DNA of 8,187 nt from Cryomorphaceae bacterium (GTDB taxonomy: Bacteria; Bacteroidota; Bacteroidia; Flavobacteriales; Schleiferiaceae), in assembly GCA_003451355.1 (NCBI GenBank), contig DMDX01000017.1, forward strand, positions 1 to 8,187, given 5' to 3'. The position numbers and the translations under genes are program-made. A model generated the notes under the pieces. It was given only the letters and a program-made list of their open reading frames with translations, ran no database searches and was not told the DNA's origin. Below are positions 1-5,593 of the stretch, in pieces; within the stretch, counting starts at the first letter, position 1; every line of letters starts with the position of its first letter.

Positions 1-1056
1 CTGAGTTTTGACGACAAAACCATTCTCATTGGCGGAACCGGCTACACCGGTGAAATAAAGAAAGGGATCTTTAGCGCACTGAACTTCCTGCTGCCTACCC
101 AGCACCAGACGTTGCCGATGCACTGTTCAGCCAATCTTGGCGCTGACGGAGCTACCGCCCTATTTTTTGGTCTTTCGGGCACCGGTAAAACTACGTTGAG
201 CGCAGATCCCAACCGCCAACTTATCGGCGACGACGAGCACGGCTGGACCCCTGAGGGACGCGTGTTTAACTTTGAAGGCGGCTGCTACGCCAAGGTGATT
301 GACCTCACTGAAGAGAAAGAACCAGACATCTTTCGCGCGATTCGCCCGGGAGCGCTTCTCGAAAACGTAGTGCTGGACGCCGCAGGCGTTCCGGACTACG
401 AAAACAAGTCGGTAACCGAAAACACAAGGGTCTCCTACCCGATTGACTTCATTGACAACATCGTGCTTCCGTCGCAAGGCCCGGCACCCAAGCACATTTT
501 CTTTTTGACGGCGGATGCCTACGGAATCCTGCCCCCGCTCTCAAAGCTCACGCGAGCCCAAGCCGCCTACCACTTTATGAGCGGCTACACCGCAAAGGTG
601 GCCGGAACCGAAGCAGGCGTAACCGAACCCAAGGCCGCCTTCTCTGCATGCTTTGGCGCACCCTTCATGCCCTTGCACCCATCCGAGTACGCGGAAATGC
701 TCATGAACAAGCTCGAAGGCACCGACATCCAAGTGTGGCTCGTAAACACGGGTTGGACGGGCGGAGCCTACGGCACCGGCCACCGCATTTCGCTCAAAAA
801 CACCCGCCGCCTTATTCAAGCTGCGATGGGTGGCGAGTTGGACAACGCCCCCACGGCGACCGACGAGCGCTTTGGACTTGCCCGGATTGCGGAATGCCCT
901 GGCGTTCCCACCGAAATCCTCGATCCGCGAGCCACGTGGGCCGATACGGCCGCCTACGACGCGGGTGCAGCACGTCTTGCGGGCATGTTCCGCGACAACT
1001 TCACCAAGTTCGAGGCCGGAACCAGCAACGAAATCAAAGCGGCCGGTCCGAGGTAA
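1..1056 (+). CDS. pckA: ATP-dependent phosphoenolpyruvate carboxykinase, 5'-truncated by the window edge
   Basis: Catalyses oxaloacetate + ATP to phosphoenolpyruvate + CO2 + ADP, the cytosolic entry step of gluconeogenesis. The frame is open from base 1 with no start codon, so the gene begins upstream; 351 codons are present. By alignment from memory with E. coli PckA (540 residues), about 190 N-terminal residues are missing. Visible motifs, in window residues: the substrate/Mn-binding GEIKKG at 18-23, MHCSAN at 40-45 (the metal-ligand His), the P-loop GLSGTGKTT at 57-65, the kinase-2 motif LIGDDEHGW at 74-82, and ENTRVSYP near 140, whose Arg matches the substrate-binding Arg333 of E. coli. 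The GLSGTGKTT loop marks the ATP form rather than the GTP form. All catalytic motifs are intact. The TAA stop lies 22 nt before a strong intrinsic terminator, so this is the last gene of its transcript. Confidence 0.97.
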   Translation: MSFDDKTILIGGTGYTGEIKKGIFSALNFLLPTQHQTLPMHCSANLGADGATALFFGLSGTGKTTLSADPNRQLIGDDEHGWTPEGRVFNFEGGCYAKVIDLTEEKEPDIFRAIRPGALLENVVLDAAGVPDYENKSVTENTRVSYPIDFIDNIVLPSQGPAPKHIFFLTADAYGILPPLSKLTRAQAAYHFMSGYTAKVAGTEAGVTEPKAAFSACFGAPFMPLHPSEYAEMLMNKLEGTDIQVWLVNTGWTGGAYGTGHRISLKNTRRLIQAAMGGELDNAPTATDERFGLARIAECPGVPTEILDPRATWADTAAYDAGAARLAGMFRDNFTKFEAGTSNEIKAAGPR

Positions 1057-1078
1057 GCGACCAACGGTGAAACGTTAC

Positions 1079-1104
1079 GGCGGGCCGCAGGGCCCGCCTT
1101 TTTT
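1079..1104 (+). terminator. Intrinsic terminator of pckA
   Basis: A perfect 8-bp GC stem (GGCGGGCC at 1079-1086 pairing with GGCCCGCC at 1091-1098) with a GCAG loop is followed directly by six T residues (1099-1104). This is a textbook rho-independent terminator in the pckA direction. On the minus strand the same stem lacks a following T tract, so it is probably weak or inactive for the converging phoH-like gene, whose stop codon ends at 1116. Confidence 0.9.
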
Positions 1105-1115
1105 ATTGGGCCTGA

Positions 1116-2468
1116 CTAGAGCAAATCGTTCGCCAGGTTGGCGAGCTCGCTTCGCTCGCCCTTTACGAGCGATACGTGGGCATACAGCGGCTGCCCCTTG
1201 AGGCGGTCCACGAGGTAGCTGAGTCCGTTCGACTGCTCGTCCAGGTAGGGCGTGTCAATCTGGCGCACGTCACCGGTAAAAATGAACTTCGAATTCTCTC
1301 CGGCGCGGGTAATGATGGTCTTGACTTCGTGCGGAGTCAAGTTCTGCGCCTCGTCCACAATGAAAATGACGTTGCTCAGCGAACGTCCGCGGATGTACGC
1401 CAAGGGCGTCACCAAGATCTTTTCATTGGCTACCATCTCGTCAATCTGCTTGTAGTTGCGGTCGCGCTCGCCAAACTGGTTCTTGATGAACTTTAGGTTG
1501 TCCCAGAGTGGCTGCATGTAGGGATTGATCTTTTGCTCGGCGTCGCCCGGCAGGAATCCGATATCCCGGTTGCTCAATGGAACAATCGGCCGCGCCAAGT
1601 AAATCTGCTTGAAGTCGCGGCGCTGCTCCAGCGACCCAGCCAACGCCAAAAGCGTTTTGCCCGTGCCTGCCACCCCAGTGAGGGTCACCAACTTAATGTG
1701 CGGGTTCATGATTGCGTGAAGTGCAAAAGTTTGTTCCGAATTACGCGGCTTAATCCCGTAGTACGCGGACTTTTCGACTAACTCCATGTCGTTAGTTTGT
1801 GAATTGAAGAATCCAAGTCCGCTGCTCTTTCCGTTTTTAAGTATGTAAAATAGATTCGGTTGCAAATTCAACTTCTGAATCGTTTTAAGCCCTAGATCCA
1901 TAGGAACGCGCTTCTGCTCGTACAGTGTTTGGAGCTGCTTTTCAGGAAATCCATCCAATTCAGCCCTACCGGTGAACACTGTGTCGGTTTCTTTCACCTT
2001 GCCGGTGAGGTAATCCTCAGCTGCGACATTAAGCGCCTTGGCTTTGAGGCGCAAATTGATATCCTTGGTCACCAATACTACCGGGCGGTTGGGCTCTTGC
2101 TCTTGCATGTACAGAGCAGCATTTAAGATCTTATGATCGTTTTTGCCTTTTCCGTAGACATTGGTAGCATCGACACCTAAGCCCGGTGTATCCATCACCA
2201 CGCGAAACTTTCCGCGCTTTGGGCCATTTAAAGCAATCCAGTCGGTAAGTGATTTGTTCTCAGCTTTTTTATCGAGCATTCGAATGAACTCTCGCGCTTC
2301 AAAATTCTTCGTATCAGAACCTTTTTTAAACTCGTCCAACTCTTCAAGTACCGGAATCGGAATCGCCACATCGTGCTCCTCAAAATTCATGATAGCATTG
2401 TGATCGTAGAGAATCACCGAGGTATCGAGGACAAAAATCTTGCGTACTTTTTTAGGCGCTGGTGGCAT
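1116..2468 (-). CDS. PIN domain-containing PhoH family ATPase (PhoH2/YlaK type)
   Basis: A 450-residue cytosolic protein combining an N-terminal PIN nuclease domain with a C-terminal PhoH ATPase domain. PIN acidic positions are visible at D15 (FVLDTSVIL), E43/E44 (VLEELDEF), D111 (KNDHKIL) and D136 (VTKDINLR). The PhoH domain has Walker A GVAGTGKT at 265-272, Walker B FIVDEAQN at 369-376, and a TGDVRQID sensor-like segment at 398-405. Related PhoH2 proteins in mycobacteria have been reported as RNA-unwinding ATPases with ribonuclease activity; a role in RNA processing here is inference. The length and the ATG start immediately before MPPAPKKVRK fit the family. No small antitoxin-like gene precedes it; the next gene upstream is a divergent Crp/Fnr regulator. 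It converges with pckA, leaving 59 nt between the stop codons. No T-tailed terminator is seen in its own direction. Confidence 0.93.
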   Translation of the reverse strand: MPPAPKKVRKIFVLDTSVILYDHNAIMNFEEHDVAIPIPVLEELDEFKKGSDTKNFEAREFIRMLDKKAENKSLTDWIALNGPKRGKFRVVMDTPGLGVDATNVYGKGKNDHKILNAALYMQEQEPNRPVVLVTKDINLRLKAKALNVAAEDYLTGKVKETDTVFTGRAELDGFPEKQLQTLYEQKRVPMDLGLKTIQKLNLQPNLFYILKNGKSSGLGFFNSQTNDMELVEKSAYYGIKPRNSEQTFALHAIMNPHIKLVTLTGVAGTGKTLLALAGSLEQRRDFKQIYLARPIVPLSNRDIGFLPGDAEQKINPYMQPLWDNLKFIKNQFGERDRNYKQIDEMVANEKILVTPLAYIRGRSLSNVIFIVDEAQNLTPHEVKTIITRAGENSKFIFTGDVRQIDTPYLDEQSNGLSYLVDRLKGQPLYAHVSLVKGERSELANLANDLL

Positions 2469-2605
2469 TAGTCGTATATTTTATTTGCAATGAAATTACC
2501 CGAATAGGCTATTAAGTGAGGGTTAAGTCAACCAAGTTTTCCACAGGTATAGTTAATAACCTCTATCCCCTCAGGTCTTTAATTTTAGCTAATTTCACCT
2601 TTCGT
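2469..2605. promoter_or_regulatory. Divergent promoter region between the PIN-PhoH gene and the Crp/Fnr gene
   Basis: This 137-bp AT-rich spacer must hold the promoters of both flanking genes. No exact TAnnTTTG -7 motif is present on either strand; the nearest is TTTATTTG at 2480-2487 (+), far from the Crp/Fnr start. The octamer TAATTTCA occurs once toward each gene: on the plus strand at 2590-2597, 8 nt before the ATG at 2606, and on the minus strand at 2498-2491, 22 nt before the ATG at 2468. Two small dyads lie between them: GGTTAAGTCAACC (2521-2533, five of six pairs) and GTTAATAAC (2552-2560, perfect). No Shine-Dalgarno sequence is evident before either start. No small gene is convincing here. 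Confidence 0.6.
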
Positions 2606-3238
2606 ATGGTAGCAATTGAACGGATTCAAGACGCACTCGGCTTTGCTTCGATAGAACTCGCCGAAACCCTCGCTCGAGAAGGGCGAATCCTCAACTACAA
2701 GGCCGGTGACTACGTCATGGAACCGGGCCAGCCGATGAAGTACGTGCCCATCGTCCTCGAAGGAAGCCTCAGGGTTGCACGCAAAGACGACGCTGAGGAC
2801 CGTGAACTCTACCTCTATACGCTAGAACCAGGCAGCGCGTGCAGCAACACATTTGGTAGCCTCTATGGGCAATCGCCAAGTCTTGAGGTACTCGCAGAAG
2901 AGGACAGTATGGTACTCTGTGTTCCCATCCGCGTAGTGCAAGAGCTCCTGCACACCAATCGAGAGTGGATGAACTTCGTACTGCGTTCCTACCAAAAACG
3001 ATTTGACGAGGCGCTCAATGCGCTTGACGATGTCGCATTCCGGCAGTTGGACGAGCGACTTGTTCATTTTTTGGTTGATAAGGCACGTCGCAACGATCAA
3101 AATGAGGTGCATATGAGTCATTTTGAGATCGCTCAGGCACTGAATTCATCCCGTGAAGTCGTTTCTCGGCTGCTCAAGCGCTTAGAAAGTGAAGGTCGCG
3201 TTCGTTTAGGCCGCAACCGAATCGAGATCCTCGACTAG
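2606..3238 (+). CDS. Crp/Fnr family transcriptional regulator
   Basis: A 210-residue cytosolic DNA-binding regulator. A beta-roll sensor domain (about residues 15-107) is followed by a long dimerisation helix (about 110-140) and a winged helix-turn-helix (about 168-207). The recognition helix SSREVVSRLLKRLE (181-194) carries E184, S187 and R188, the pattern FNR uses to read TTGA-type half sites; CRP has Gly at the Ser position. The sensor pocket PGSACSNTFGSLYGQS (75-90) lacks the Gly-Glu and Arg-x-Ala signature of cyclic-AMP binders, and there is no N-terminal FNR-type cysteine cluster, so the effector is unknown. The ATG at 2606 is chosen because homologous sequence begins there; the same frame stays open back to a GTG at 2516, but that would add 30 unlike residues and fill the promoter. 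A candidate autoregulatory palindrome overlaps codons 4-8. It ends 20 nt before the next gene. Confidence 0.93.
   Translation: MVAIERIQDALGFASIELAETLAREGRILNYKAGDYVMEPGQPMKYVPIVLEGSLRVARKDDAEDRELYLYTLEPGSACSNTFGSLYGQSPSLEVLAEEDSMVLCVPIRVVQELLHTNREWMNFVLRSYQKRFDEALNALDDVAFRQLDERLVHFLVDKARRNDQNEVHMSHFEIAQALNSSREVVSRLLKRLESEGRVRLGRNRIEILD
2616..2629. promoter_or_regulatory. Candidate Crp/Fnr operator: TTGAA-N4-TTCAA palindrome
   Basis: TTGAA (2616-2620), CGGA (2621-2624) and TTCAA (2625-2629) form a perfect 5+5 inverted repeat with the spacing of an FNR box (consensus TTGAT-N4-ATCAA). It overlaps codons 4-8 of the Crp/Fnr gene, 10 nt after the ATG, where binding could block initiation or early elongation. 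In a by-eye scan of the whole window for TTGA-N6-TCAA I found no second copy. The site is also coding sequence (Ile-Glu-Arg-Ile-Gln), so coincidence is possible. Confidence 0.35.
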
Positions 3239-3246
3239 TCACGCCC

Positions 3247-3254
3247 TATTTTTG
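3247..3254 (+). promoter_or_regulatory. Candidate Bacteroidota -7 promoter element (TATTTTTG)
   Basis: TATTTTTG matches the Bacteroidota primary-sigma -7 motif TAnnTTTG exactly. It lies 8 nt after the stop codon of the Crp/Fnr gene and only 4 nt before the ATG at 3259. Transcription would then start at or within the first codons, giving a leaderless or near-leaderless message. No clear TTG/TTTG -33 element is seen at the usual distance upstream. Confidence 0.45.
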
Positions 3255-3258
3255 CGTC

Positions 3259-3774
3259 ATGATTCGACGCTACCTACGCTTGGCCATTGCGGCCGCCATT
3301 CTTGCGCTTGCCACCTATCAGTTCATTGAGACGAATTGGGGCAACGGAATTTTTCTCACCCTCCTCGCAGGAATACCCATCCTCATTCACTTCCGGAACG
3401 AGCGTATTCTCATGGCCCTTTGGTACGTACGTTCTCAGAACTTCACTAAGGCTGGCGCTCAGCTCGACGCCCTGAAGTTCCCCGAACAAACCCTAATCAA
3501 AGGTCAATTGGCCTACTACTTCTTTCTGCGCGGACTCATGCTGTCGCAAACCAACATGTCGCAGTCAGAGTCCTTCATGCGCAAGGCCTTAAATACGGGG
3601 CTTCGCATGAAGCAGGATCGCGCCCTCGCAAAGATGCAGCTCGCCGCAATGGCCATGTCGCGCCGCCGCAAAACTGAAGCTCAAGCGCTGTTGACCGAGG
3701 CCAAGAAGTTGGACGATAAAGGGCTTTTGGCCGACCAACTCAAAATGCTCAAAGACCAGCTTAAGCGGATTTAA
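3259..3774 (+). CDS. Small membrane protein with C-terminal helical (TPR-like) repeats, function unknown
   Basis: A 171-residue protein I cannot assign to a characterised family. The N-terminus RRYLRLAIAAAILALATY gives a first membrane helix (about 5-22). A second hydrophobic stretch, IFLTLLAGIPILIHF, spans about 31-45. Both termini are then predicted to lie in the cytoplasm, because basic residues precede the first helix and follow the second. Residues 48-170 are almost all helical, with TPR-like spacing: a pair around 49-70 (ALWYVRSQNFTKAGAQL), a pair around 83-113, and a pair around 121-148 (AAMAMSRRRKTEAQALLTEA). This suggests a membrane-anchored protein-protein interaction platform, which is inference. 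The ATG follows a candidate -7 element directly and lies 20 nt after the Crp/Fnr stop codon; co-transcription with the regulator is also possible. A strong terminator begins 20 nt after its stop. Confidence 0.85.
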   Translation: MIRRYLRLAIAAAILALATYQFIETNWGNGIFLTLLAGIPILIHFRNERILMALWYVRSQNFTKAGAQLDALKFPEQTLIKGQLAYYFFLRGLMLSQTNMSQSESFMRKALNTGLRMKQDRALAKMQLAAMAMSRRRKTEAQALLTEAKKLDDKGLLADQLKMLKDQLKRI

Positions 3775-3793
3775 ACGCATGTCAACCCACAAA

Positions 3794-3827
3794 AAAAGCC
3801 CGAGCACTAGCTCGGGCTTTTCTTTTT
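3794..3827. terminator. Bidirectional intrinsic terminator between convergent genes
   Basis: A 12-bp stem (AAAAGCCCGAGC at 3794-3805 pairing with GCTCGGGCTTTT at 3810-3821) with an ACTA loop has a T-rich tail on the plus strand (TTTTCTTTTT, 3818-3827). On the minus strand it has a run of seven T residues (the A tract at 3791-3797). It would end both the plus-strand membrane-protein gene (stop at 3774) and the minus-strand operon ending in yajC (stop at 3842). Confidence 0.92.
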
Positions 3828-3841
3828 GGTAAAGAGATAGC

Positions 3842-4168
3842 TTACTTTTTTTTCTCTTCAGTCTTTGCACTCTCGGGGTATCGAGCCGCTGTAAGTTCCT
3901 TGCTTACCGCAGAACGCTCAAGGCGAAGACGGCTGTTCTCGGACTCGAGTACAAATGTGTGCTCGTCGAGGTCAGAAATCTTGCCGTGCACCCCACCGGT
4001 GGTGACAATGCGCATGCCCTTTGAAAGCACGTTGCGAAACTTTGTTTCTTCTTTTTGACGCTTCATCTGCGGACGTAAGAAGAAAAAGTACATCACGGCC
4101 AAAATAGCGATGAGGGGCAAAAAGCCCGCGATTCCACCTTGGGACTCGGCTTGTAGAAATAGGTTCAT
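3842..4168 (-). CDS. yajC: Preprotein translocase accessory subunit YajC
   Basis: A 108-residue single-pass inner-membrane protein of the SecDF-YajC accessory complex, which assists Sec-dependent export and membrane insertion. Residues 13-31 form the single membrane helix, followed at once by the family signature FFFLRPQMKRQKE (28-40). The conserved cytoplasmic segment GMRIVTTGGVHGKI (51-64) comes next, and the tail is Lys/Glu-rich. Length is normal for the family. The ATG lies one base after the stop of the DUF1573 lipoprotein gene, so translation is probably coupled. It is the last gene before the bidirectional terminator. In many bacteria yajC sits with secD and secF; here it follows nusB and DUF1573 instead, an order I associate with Bacteroidota. 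Confidence 0.96.
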   Translation of the reverse strand: MNLFLQAESQGGIAGFLPLIAILAVMYFFFLRPQMKRQKEETKFRNVLSKGMRIVTTGGVHGKISDLDEHTFVLESENSRLRLERSAVSKELTAARYPESAKTEEKKK

Positions 4169-4169
4169 G

Positions 4170-4613
4170 TTACTTGGCTTTGGGGGTTACGTTGGCTGTA
4201 ATGGTCAATACTTTGGTACTCGGAACGGCATTGGTCGTCAAGGTCACCGTCTTGTTCTGCTGGTTGGGCTTGCCTTCGCTATTAAAGCTCACCTTAATGA
4301 CGCCCTCCTCACCCGGTGCCACTGGAGCATTGGGGTATTCCGGAACCGTACATCCGCACGAGCCTTGAGCTGATGAAATAATCAATGGTCCTTCACCGGT
4401 ATTGGTAAATTTGAATTCCGTTTCGACGACGTCACCCTCATTGATGGTTCCGAAGTCGTGCGACTCTGTCGCGAAGTTGAGTTGGGGAAGTTGAGCGCTC
4501 TGAACGGCCTCGAGCGCCATGCGCTCTGACTCGGGCTTCACGCGGTCACTGGGGTTCGAGCAGGCCACCGCTACAATGGCGAGGGCGATGACGAAAAGGT
4601 TAGTATTTTTCAT
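4170..4613 (-). CDS. DUF1573 domain lipoprotein
   Basis: A 147-residue predicted lipoprotein. A short signal peptide (MKNTNLFVIALAIVAVAC) ends at C18, the likely lipidated cysteine, although the -3 residue is Ala rather than the usual Leu. Residues about 45-145 form one immunoglobulin-like DUF1573 domain with the family hallmarks HDFGTINEGD (52-61), FKFTNTGEGPLII (68-79), the SCGCTVPEYP segment (85-94), PGEEG (100-104) and KTVTLTTNA (121-129). The function of DUF1573 proteins is not established; the domain resembles cell-envelope and ASPM/SPD-2/Hydin-like beta domains. The ATG at 4613 is preferred over an in-frame TTG three codons earlier because it gives a clean signal peptide. It starts 11 nt after the nusB stop and is followed after one base by yajC, so it belongs to the nusB operon. 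Confidence 0.92.
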   Translation of the reverse strand: MKNTNLFVIALAIVAVACSNPSDRVKPESERMALEAVQSAQLPQLNFATESHDFGTINEGDVVETEFKFTNTGEGPLIISSAQGSCGCTVPEYPNAPVAPGEEGVIKVSFNSEGKPNQQNKTVTLTTNAVPSTKVLTITANVTPKAK

Positions 4614-4624
4614 AGGTGGCAAAA

Positions 4625-5566
4625 TTAGGACCCAATTAGGCCTCGTCCGAGCTTTTGAATACGACCCTCTGATTTTAAATCGCCGACGACCGCATCCAGG
4701 ATTCCGTTGACAAATGACGCAGCCTTAGGCGAACCGTACTGCTTTGCGAGCTCAATGGCTTCATCAATACTAACTTTTACAGGGATTTGGGGGAATGCAA
4801 CCACTTCACTCAACGCCATTTGCACGATACTTCGGTCGACTGGGGCCATACGATTAAAATCCCACTGTTTTGCTTTCGCCGCCATTCGTTCTTGCCATTC
4901 AGCTTGATTTCGAAGAGTATGTACAAAGAGTTCCGTTGCAAACTCCATGTCTTCTTGGTTTTTAATCAAAGGGACGAGCACTGGACGATTTTTACGTGCA
5001 TTTTGCATCGTTTGAACGGTCATCATTTGGGCCGCATCTAAGTCGTCCGACCAGTGCATGCTGATCGCTTCGTAGTGCTGCTGAAGGTCCTCATTATTGG
5101 CTAAAAAGTCCCGGTAAAATTGACGCAAGTGGGTGATTTGCACCTCTTCTACTTGGAGTTCGGGGCTATTCCACATCAGCGTTTCTCCCCATTCTGTCCA
5201 GTATGCAAAAAAAATTCCGCGCAGCAATGGAGTAGCTTCCCCCCAGTGAATACGGTGCTGCTCCCAAGCCTTTGTAATGGCGTCGTCAGCAACTAGTTGG
5301 ACTAAAAATGGAAGCTTTAAAAAGTGCTGAAGTTGGGCGTCACGCAAACGATTGGGAAACTGCTTGGCCTGTTCAATCTCGAGTCGCTCCTCAAGGAAAT
5401 GGTTGAAGTGCCAAAAAATCCTGAGCTCGTAGAGGTACAAATCATTAATCGCCTTGATGCTATCCTCGAGCCGGCGCAATCCAAGTTGGGCGTCGTTGAG
5501 GTCGGACTGCACGTACGCATAAAGCGCTTGCATCGTTTTGATGCGGAGATGGCGTCGGGTAAGCAT
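4625..5566 (-). CDS. nusB: Transcription antitermination factor NusB, long Bacteroidota form
   Basis: NusB binds boxA RNA with NusE (S10) and supports antitermination of rRNA operons. This protein has 313 residues, about twice the length of E. coli NusB (139). The N-terminus MLTRRHLRIKTMQALYAY (1-18) matches the first NusB helix. The rest of the recognisable domain is at about 205-295: FATELFVHTLRN, the segment NRMAPVDRSIVQMALSE (238-254), then PVKVSIDEAIELAKQYG (262-278) and FVNGILDAV (285-293). Between them lie about 170 mostly helical residues rich in Trp, Gln and acidic residues with no family signature I recognise. From memory, such long forms are normal in Bacteroidota, so this is not a fusion artefact. 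The ATG at 5566 is preceded by an exact -7 promoter element. The next gene starts 11 nt downstream. Confidence 0.95.
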   Translation of the reverse strand: MLTRRHLRIKTMQALYAYVQSDLNDAQLGLRRLEDSIKAINDLYLYELRIFWHFNHFLEERLEIEQAKQFPNRLRDAQLQHFLKLPFLVQLVADDAITKAWEQHRIHWGEATPLLRGIFFAYWTEWGETLMWNSPELQVEEVQITHLRQFYRDFLANNEDLQQHYEAISMHWSDDLDAAQMMTVQTMQNARKNRPVLVPLIKNQEDMEFATELFVHTLRNQAEWQERMAAKAKQWDFNRMAPVDRSIVQMALSEVVAFPQIPVKVSIDEAIELAKQYGSPKAASFVNGILDAVVGDLKSEGRIQKLGRGLIGS

Positions 5567-5583
5567 AGAACGGAATTAGGATG

Positions 5584-5591
5584 CAAAAATA
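5584..5591 (-). promoter_or_regulatory. Candidate Bacteroidota -7 promoter element for nusB-DUF1573-yajC
   Basis: Read on the minus strand the bases are TATTTTTG, an exact match to TAnnTTTG. It starts two bases after the crtYcd stop codon and ends 17 nt before the nusB ATG, a good distance for a short leader. No convincing -33 TTG was found at the usual spacing. If active, it lets the nusB operon be expressed independently of the upstream carotenoid genes. Confidence 0.45.
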
Positions 5592-5593
5592 GC

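Noticed and set aside
648..1070. Open frame of 140 codons overlapping pckA in another frame
   Set aside because: pckA is fully conserved across this stretch; the alternative product is Arg/His/Pro-rich, typical of an out-of-frame shadow.
1140..1160. GC-rich hairpin GGCGAGC-N7-GCTCGCC near the 3' end of the PIN-PhoH gene
   Set aside because: It is within codons for the conserved C-terminus and is not followed by a T tract on the minus strand, so it is not a credible terminator.
1320..1341. Inverted repeat CTTGACT-N8-AGTCAAG
   Set aside because: It lies inside the conserved coding segment around the Walker B motif of the PIN-PhoH gene, so the codons explain it; it has no T tail.
2537..2545. 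TTTTCCACA, which fits a relaxed DnaA box
   Set aside because: A single relaxed 9-mer is common by chance, and no cluster of boxes, dnaA/dnaN gene or AT-rich unwinding region accompanies it.
2516..2605. GTG start at 2516 giving the Crp/Fnr protein 30 extra N-terminal residues
   Set aside because: The added residues do not resemble the family N-terminus and would occupy nearly the whole divergent promoter region; the ATG at 2606 fits the family length.
4614..4622. TTG start for the DUF1573 lipoprotein three codons upstream
   Set aside because: The ATG at 4613 gives a standard Met-Lys-Asn signal peptide start; the TTG adds Met-Pro-Pro with no benefit.
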